Positions 20,389 to 26,611 of a stretch of 26,611 nucleotides of DNA are shown in pieces (within the stretch, counting starts at the first letter, position 1; each line of letters opens with the position of its first letter). Source of the DNA: Priapulus caudatus. Its lineage: Eukaryota; Priapulida; Priapulimorpha; Priapulimorphida; Priapulidae. Position numbers and translations under genes: made by a program. The notes under the pieces are model-generated. The model was not told where the DNA came from. It made no database searches and saw only the letters and a program-made list of their open reading frames with translations. The DNA lies in the NCBI RefSeq assembly GCF_000485595.1, contig NW_014577537.1, positions 120,214 to 146,824 of the forward strand, written 5' to 3'.

Positions 20389-21473
20389 GTAACCGTATGA
20401 ATTTACGCACAGCTCATTCTTAAACGGAAATTATCTGTGTTGCAGAGTTCTATAATAAGGCCAAAACAAAATATAGGTGTGGTTACGATTTCCCGACCGA
20501 CCCTATTTATTCCCAGCGACCCTAAACATTTTGTCAATTTTCTTTGAAGTCAAAAAAAAAAAAAATGAATTGGACAGTTTCTGCTTCAAAAGGCACAACG
20601 CACATCCTTCGGACATGGTTCGTAAATAAAATATTTCAAGAAAATAAAATGTTTTCTCTACCGACTTACCCTATTTTTTTTCGGCATGTAACGGTAACCA
20701 CACATATATTTAGGTTTGGCCTAAGTTTAATCTTCCCTTCAGCCGTCACAGGTGATATCTTAACATCAGGGCAACTGAAACTCTTCAAGTCCCATAACTT
20801 GCTAACGAATCTCTCTAAACCCCACCTCTATTTTTGTGCACGATCACAGCAAGTGCTTGCCCAGGCCTATACACTTAATTTCAAACCTCCTTCAACCTTA
20901 TCACGCTTGTTTGATCCAAACGCTCCATTAAAAGACGCCTGCTAAAGGCCTGCAGTCTATGGTATACATTAAATGCCATTCAACGATAGGTCGCCTTTTA
21001 CTCGGACCTTTGGCACACTTTTACGTGTTTTGTATTAAAGTTATTTCTCACTGGCAAAATATTCCTACCAAAATCTGCCTGATTGTAGCATGCAGCCACG
21101 TGTCTGTTGTAACTACCAAATATCTTATTAGAATGCATTGTCGCACGAGAAACGGGTGTAGTAAAAAGAAGAAAGCTAGTACAAAGCGAGTACAAATCAT
21201 TTATGAAGTGCCTCGGTTGACATACTCCTCTAACCCTCTCAGTTCCTAAAGGAACGAACGTACAACCCGTCCCAGTTTCCGGCGGGAAGAGAGCCTTCTT
21301 TATTCGATCGTTGTGACGCTTTGCTTTTAGTAGGGCGGATAAGCACTACATGGATTGTGCACTTTTGGTTAGAATTGTGAAACTTTGCACGCGCGTACTA
21401 CAATAGGTCCTGAAGACTTCCCGACAAAATGTTCCCATCTTTATGCGCTTATCCGCGCTGCACTATTCGTCAG
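20389..21473. other. Intron 11 of the myosin gene
   Basis: A 1085-bp intron. Its first third holds a possible small mobile element with short inverted ends (about 20470-20710). A + strand open frame of 133 codons (20544-20945) starts in a poly-A tract and has no recognisable motif. The intron ends in CTATTCGTCAG (21463-21473). Confidence 0.6.
20470..20710. mobile_element. Possible small element with short inverted ends
   Basis: The left end has GTGTGGTTACG (20478-20488), and the right end has CGGTAACCACAC (20692-20703), its reverse complement apart from one extra base. The match extends outward to AATATA-like bases, giving about 18 bp. Inside, CCGACCGACCCTATTT (near 20495) and CCGACTTACCCTATTT (near 20661) form a direct repeat. 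Confidence 0.4.
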
Positions 21474-21627
21474 GTACGACTTCCGAGCGTTCCTGCGCCG
21501 CACCAGCTACGACCCGGGCCGGAAGACGCTGCGCAAGACGATCGAGTACCACGGCCAGCAGGTCGACTTCCGCCGCGTGCTGCGCAAGCACTCGCACCAC
21601 GTCACCAACGTCCTCGACGACCTGTGA
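21474..21627 (+). CDS. MYO3: Myosin III exon 12: C terminus with two DFRxxL motifs, stop
   Basis: The first base completes AGG (Arg), followed by 50 codons and TGA (21625-21627). The reading is YDFRAFLRRTSYDPGRKT, then LRKTIEYHGQQ, then VDFRRVLRKHSHHV, then TNVLDDL. Two copies of DFRxxL followed by R(R/K) lie 29 residues apart. DFRxxL is a known actin-binding motif in myosin light-chain kinase, and a YDFR-type module at the tail end of vertebrate MYO3A binds actin and helps carry the motor to protrusion tips. Actin binding here is inferred from that likeness. The acceptor follows a good pyrimidine tract. The exon is GC-rich like exon 10. Confidence 0.9.
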
Positions 21628-23650
21628 GCGCCAACAAGGCACCACCTGGTGGCGCGGCGGATTCACGGCGCGGATAAATAACGCGGTTGCAGAGGCACTC
21701 GGCCGGTTTACACCAGGCGGAAAAGTAGTGCAGCTGGCGTGCAGCCGGCAGTGACTGATGTCCGTCCGTAGTAGTTAAAAAGTGAACCATGTCCCGCGTG
21801 CCACTCACGGCGTTAGCGGGCGTGCACGTATACGTGCGTACGTCGTCACACGGTAAATATTTGGCAGGCAATGTTGACGCTTGGCAAAGAAGATTGGCGC
21901 TGTAGTGCAGCAGTTGATACGAGTAAAGCGCGGACCTTACGAGAATGCCATTGTAGCATGTTTACGGTCTGCTGTTTTCTCTACTCAACGTAAACAGAAG
22001 GCGTACACTGATATATTATTTGTCGTTTTGCATTGGCATATAGTACAGCGACCATTCTGTCGGTGCCTGACATGTCTGTAGTATATCACAGCCTAATAAC
22101 ATCTATATAATAGCAGTATAATCCGCTGAGTCATGTAGTTATTATCCAATTCAAAAAGCGAATTAAGCTATTATGTAAATTTGCTGCCACTTTCTGACCG
22201 AGGATGAGTTGCATACACTTGGGAAGATCTGAGACCAATCACAGCTCCAGTGTCGCTGTAATCTTAAGGATATATAGCAGCTACTTGCTATCAGTGCCAG
22301 TCATATGTTCGGGTCACATTAAGGTTAAGTAACATGTTGCTTACACTACTGTATACGTGCGAGCAACCCTTTCATTCGGATCTATTGTGAAACCATTTAA
22401 ATATTTTATTGCTGATATTTTGCGAAGTTACTAATATGTTTAGATGTCAAGAGTTTGATCTGAATAACGATGTGCAAATTCGTTCATTGCTATTACTGAG
22501 ATAATCATTCTCAGCGTGTCGAGTTAATGCAGTCGTGTGATTGCCTCGCTTCCTTTTGGATAAATTGACATTATTCGTTATAAGTGGTCGTTATACAGCA
22601 GCCACGCGTTTTTTTTATTTATTACCTAGGCTCCATATCGTTTCCATACTACACAGCAAAATTAACGAAACGAGATATCGTTGTTGTTACGTTCCCCAGT
22701 TAAGTATGTATAATAGTAATCTCAGTGTTTTAAGTATAGAAAATCGATTGGTGACCATTTCAGTTGTTAGCGCTTCAAAACATTTTATCCCGCTGTTTTT
22801 CGACGAACATCATAATTATATTGTGCGACTGAGTGTGAAATGTTGAATGTAAGATAGCAGCTGTGTGCAGATAGCGTTTCATTGTCATAAAGGAAGCTGA
22901 GTGTGTCGGGGTTTGGAAAACAAACCTGCTTAAGTATATATCGCATGTATTTATTACTATTATTACTATTATTATTATTATTATTATTAATATTAATATT
23001 ATTATCACTTCATTGCGTGCAAACTGTGTATGCGCGCGCGCGTACCATACTGAGCTGCTCGTGTCGTTGTTCTGCCACTCCTTCACACCCAACGTGATGT
23101 CCTTCTAATACCCTTGCCGTGCTTCTCGGCTCAATTGTTATAATTAAAGCTCGTGAGTAATCACCTCAATTACGGCATCATTATAGGTATTAAGTTTTCT
23201 CACCAAAATGCATTTCACCGACTAGCCGTACACTATCCTCACTGTTTTTAAATTTGTTGTTACATTACAACGATATATATATATATATATGCCTATATAT
23301 AATAAAATAACAAGCATGTGTTGTTGCGTTATGCAGGAAACCACACCGGTTTTGCCTATTATATTTATAGGACAATATTTATGTTGCTCCAAGTATATTT
23401 ACACTTTCATTCGAATCACTGTTATCACGATTATGTTATATTGTTATTGCATAATATTTATTCTCAAACCATGTGTAACCGTTTTGCACAAGTATATAAT
23501 ATTGAAGTATTGTTAAGCGTATGTCAGCAGAAATCCCGCTTACCCGCCTATATTTTTGCACGCTGTAAATAAGAATCTATAAGTTACGTCACCTACTGTT
23601 GCATATGGTTTGCGCAGTATATATGCATAATTATGAGCTCTAAAAAAATA
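21628..23650 (+). other. Presumed 3' untranslated and downstream region
   Basis: No coding sequence is recognised. Candidate poly(A) signals are ATTAAA at 23143-23148 and AATAAA at 23301-23306, the latter followed by GT-rich sequence at about 23316-23332. Neither can be confirmed, and an earlier non-canonical site is possible. A 14-bp perfect palindrome, GCACGTATACGTGC, lies at 21824-21837. A TTA run is at 22950-23005 and a short TA run at 23272-23290. Confidence 0.45.
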
Positions 23651-23702
23651 AAATATCAATTCACTGGATCACTATTCTGTGTTGTTTCTTCGATCTATAC
23701 AA

Positions 23703-23760
23703 TCTGTCTGTCTGTCTGTTTGTCTGTATGTATGTATGTATGTATGTATGTGTGTGTGTG

Positions 23761-23804
<44 letters not shown>

Positions 23805-23827
23805 TGTATGTATGTCTGTCTGCCTGT
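23703..23827 (+). repeat. Nested compound microsatellite
   Basis: The order is CTGT, TATG, TG, TGCG, then TATG and TCTG again. The outer unit types recur in reverse order around a TG/TGCG core. Confidence 0.95.
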
Positions 23828-25060
23828 CAATCCATCTAGATAATCTATCAGTCTATCAATCTATCTTATAGGAGGAAATATAGCATCGATTCGCTGGGTC
23901 CACTGTTCGCTGCGGTTTGATCAAGTGATTTTCATTTCAACCGTCTGGTCGGGCAGCCGACCTATAAACACAGACAATAACAGGCGTTATAACCGATAGC
24001 GCGGTCATATCGCTGGGCAAGAGGTTACTACAAGGACAGTCGATATAAACGGGACCGAATTTTAGGACACCCGGATCGTTTGACCGCGCGCGCGTCTGGT
24101 ACGGGTTTAGTACGCCGGCCCCAGGTTTGTCGCAGACGACAGCGGCACCGCGTAACACGCGCGCGCCTTGCATAAGAATGCGCGCGGTAGCGTCGGCATC
24201 TACCTTTGATCCGACCGCCGCAACATCCCGCCCGCTTTCAACCCGCCGTACAATGGCGCGCGGAGCAAGAGAGCGCGCGAGAGAGAGAGAGAGCGGAGGA
24301 CAGCGTCGGGAACATTGTTGCGTGAATTATTCATGAGATTACTGCCGTAGCCCCGCGCGGCACCCACCCACACACACACACACCACAATCGCACGCGGGC
24401 TCGACAATGGACCCCCTCTCGCGCCGGGCGAGCATCGAGAGAACGGGGTGGGATGAATAGGGGAGGGAGATTACGGCCCAGGATTAGTTCGGCCCTCCCA
24501 CTGCCCGCCTCGTACAATCCGCAGTGTAAGCCGCTTGCGTCAGTGCGGGAGCCTTCTCTCGCCCCCAGGTGTATTGTTAGCGCGCGCTTAATTGAAAAAG
24601 AAGAGCCGTTTAGCATAACAGGAATATTGGCAAACAGGAGACTGTGCGCTGGCTTACAGCTGGTGGCTGATGGCGGGGCGCCCCGTGCGTGTGTGCGTGC
24701 TGGCGACGTAGGAGCTCGCATCTAAATATGGATTGCCTGCTTTCTAACGCACGCCTGCTTTCTAACTAGCACGCGGGCAAGAGCGACGAGATTTTCGCTA
24801 GCGTGTGCCTACTAGGGGATTTCTCCTAACTAGCGCTTCTAGAACGTAAACACCGTTTTTTTGTGTGTGACCGGCTTGTTGCATTTACAAGTCTAGCTAG
24901 CAAGCGACCCAATTCTGTTATTCACTCCTGATGATATCTATCGCACAGTGATTCACATTCATTTATTGTCATTGCATTGGGCGCATGCGCGAGCGCCGGC
25001 AGGTCAAGCTCTCTGTTCGCGAACGCGGCCAAAACCGACAAGTGTAGCGATGTTGTGAAA

Positions 25061-25085
25061 TCTCTCTCTCTCTCTCTCTCTCTCT
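25061..25085. repeat. (TC)n microsatellite
   Basis: About 12 TC units. Confidence 0.9.
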
Positions 25086-26330
25086 TGCTCGCTCGTTCTC
25101 TTTATCCCACTGTATAATAATTATTATAGAAAGATGCATCGAACATCCATTATTTGTGGTTTTACTATTACTACATGCACCGTAGATAAGAAGTCGCAGA
25201 CAATCGCGTCCAAACTCGGCAGCTCCTCCCGCCTCGGCGTGGATTAACGGTGCATTTCTAGAATCGAGCACGTAAAGCGTAGAGTCGCTGCTAGGCTTTC
25301 TGCTTTTTGTCGAGGTTATTTATATAAGAAGTGGTGATTTTCCGCGCCCGCCTCGCTGTGCATGGCGATGAAGTGTTACGAGGTACAGTATATATACGTC
25401 AAGACGGGCGCGTCGCAAGATCCGTGTTCTCCTGCTAAATGCGGCAAATTAGCTCGCGGGAGCGGGCGAGAATGGGGAGATCTCGCGCTGGGGGAGAACC
25501 CATCAGCACCTGCAGCAGCAACAGCGGGGCGACATTTCGCGGCGCGTTACAACGTGCGATAGAGATTATCGCCGTCGGCGCGTTTGATGCCCGGGTGCGG
25601 CATTCTGCCCCTCCCCGGACGATCCCCTCCCATTCTGATCGGCCGCCGGTCCAGTTGCGCACCCAACTGTGCCATTGCGCGCAGCTTACACGCCACCAGG
25701 CCCCACAATGACCACTGGCGTGGCACTTAACTCTTTGGTACTCTTTCGGCAGCGTCTGATCTCCCTACGCCGTCGCTGCCCCTCCCTGGTCCATTCAGCG
25801 TAATTTAATGGGTATTTTTAGCGGGTGGGGCGCTCAATGGGTTGCCGTTGTCGCGAGTCGCGAGGTCGCCGCTGGAATTGTATCATATCGGGTAATGGCC
25901 AGTAATCACGACCGCCAGCGGCAGGCTTTGATCTCGGCTTGGGTTCTCCGCCCCTCTACGCGCTATTCAAACTGTCCTTGTTAGCCCGAATGTGTGCGGC
26001 ACATTCCGTCGCGCGGGGCTTTAACCCCTTCTTCCTGCATCGGTCCTATGCACGGTGTACACGGAGTGACCATTCCCGGGCCGGCAAGCTACTTATACTG
26101 TACGCTGTATTGAAATATAACCACACAGCTAGGCCGCCAGTATACCCGAGAATCTGTGTCGGAAATGAAAAGGAAGGAACCCGCATTGAGCTTCCACACA
26201 AAACGCTCTACATGAAAAAACCCGCCGAGGTTCGTCTAATTAGGATTACTATTAGTGCAGCTATTGGGTATCAAATAAGAAAGCAATTGCGGAAAGCTAC
26301 AGAAATAGAAGGACAGAGACACACGCGCAG

Positions 26331-26494
26331 AGACAGAGAGAGAGAGAGAGTTGCCCCTTCCGTGACGACTGTGTGGTGTGTGGTGTGTTGTGTGTGTGTG
26401 TGTGTGTGTGTTGGTGTGCGTGCCGTGCGTGCGTGCGTGTGTGTGTGTGTGTGTGTGTGCTGTGTTTGTGCTGTGTGTGTGTGTGTGTGTGTGT
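26331..26494. repeat. (GA)n followed by (TG)n/TGCG microsatellite
   Basis: A GA run at 26331-26350, about 20 bp of unique sequence, then a long TG tract with TGCG units around 26416-26440. Confidence 0.95.
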
Positions 26495-26611
26495 GGTCGT
26501 GTATCAAACAAAATAGTTTTCAACCCAACATCAAGTCCATTCATTGGCCTGTGCAACACGACGCAAAAATCCAGAGCGGGACCCGGAACAGGGGGACCAT
26601 GTCTCACACTG

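Larger units (their letters stand above)
285..21627 (+). other. MYO3: Class III myosin gene, 3' part (12 exons)
   Basis: This is the span of a split gene for an unconventional myosin. Class III myosins are actin motors with an N-terminal kinase that act in photoreceptors, stereocilia and other actin protrusions; the kinase and most of the motor must lie before position 1. The twelve proposed exons sum to 2476 nt, one base of a split codon plus 825 codons including TGA, with no internal stop and matching phases at all junctions. Order of parts: motor end and converter (residues about 1-110), six IQ motifs (about 108-270), a linker and low-complexity tail (about 285-774), and a C-terminal DFRxxL pair (775-824). 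Class III is chosen over other myosins because of the KVFLKYYHMEQL motor end and the C-terminal YDFRAFLRRTS, similar to the MYO3 tail actin-binding module as I remember it. No transcript supports the model. The weakest point is the start of exon 8. Confidence 0.85.
23828..26611. other. Downstream region, GC-rich, no gene supported
   Basis: From about 24060 the sequence is CpG-rich, with a break of AT-rich sequence around 24850-24970. The stretch continues to about 26100. An NRF1-like core, GCGCATGCGC, lies at 24981-24990. A direct repeat, GCCTGCTTTCTAAC, occurs twice at about 24736-24767. The open frames on both strands are short, low in complexity and match nothing I know. It could hold a promoter of a neighbouring gene, but nothing in the window shows the gene. 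Confidence 0.4.

Noticed and set aside
20544-20945. 133-codon forward open frame in intron 11
   Set aside because: It starts in a poly-A tract, overlaps a likely mobile element, has no recognisable motif and no exon-like splice signals.
24200-24721. 173-codon reverse open frame in the downstream GC-rich region
   Set aside because: It has low complexity with Arg/Ala-rich composition in CpG-rich DNA, crosses GA and CA repeats, and has no known domain.

Overview
The window is animal nuclear DNA. It has GT-AG introns, many microsatellites, a large intronic minisatellite, two fold-back elements and a split gene whose reading frame closes across twelve exons. The species cannot be named. The gene content and the marine-invertebrate-like mix of CpG-bearing microsatellites fit an invertebrate bilaterian, but that is inference.

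The one gene I can support is on the + strand (285-21627): the 3' part of a class III (MYO3/NINAC-like) unconventional myosin. The kinase domain and most of the motor lie upstream of the window. Exons 1-3 encode the end of the motor ([38 protein letters not shown]) and the first IQ motif. Exons 3-6 encode six consecutive IQ motifs, exons 7-11 a low-complexity tail, and exon 12 a C terminus with two DFRxxL-type motifs, like actin-binding motifs known in class III myosin tails and in myosin light-chain kinase. Joined, the exons give 2476 nt from a split first codon to TGA, about 824 complete residues with no internal stop, and every junction agrees in phase.

Layout: 1-284 upstream intron; 285-7466 exons 1-9 with introns holding GA, TGTGCG and ATA/TTA microsatellites and a fold-back element of about 330-bp arms (5395-6246); 7467-18871 an 11.4-kb intron with a CpG-rich block (about 9.1-12.4 kb), a 248-bp terminal-inverted-repeat element and a 5.5-kb minisatellite of 55-56-bp units (12438-17910) interrupted by a 10-N gap; 18872-21627 the tail exons and stop; 21628-26611 downstream sequence with microsatellites and GC-rich stretches and no gene that I can support.

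I see no second protein-coding gene, rRNA, tRNA or CRISPR. The points most worth a look are the six-IQ neck with repeated intron positions, the paired DFRxxL C terminus, the phase-compatible tail exons that could be skipped together, the frame-shifting 46-bp repeat inside the large tail exon, and the intronic minisatellite with block-wise variants. Many of its single-base indels look like unpolished assembly.
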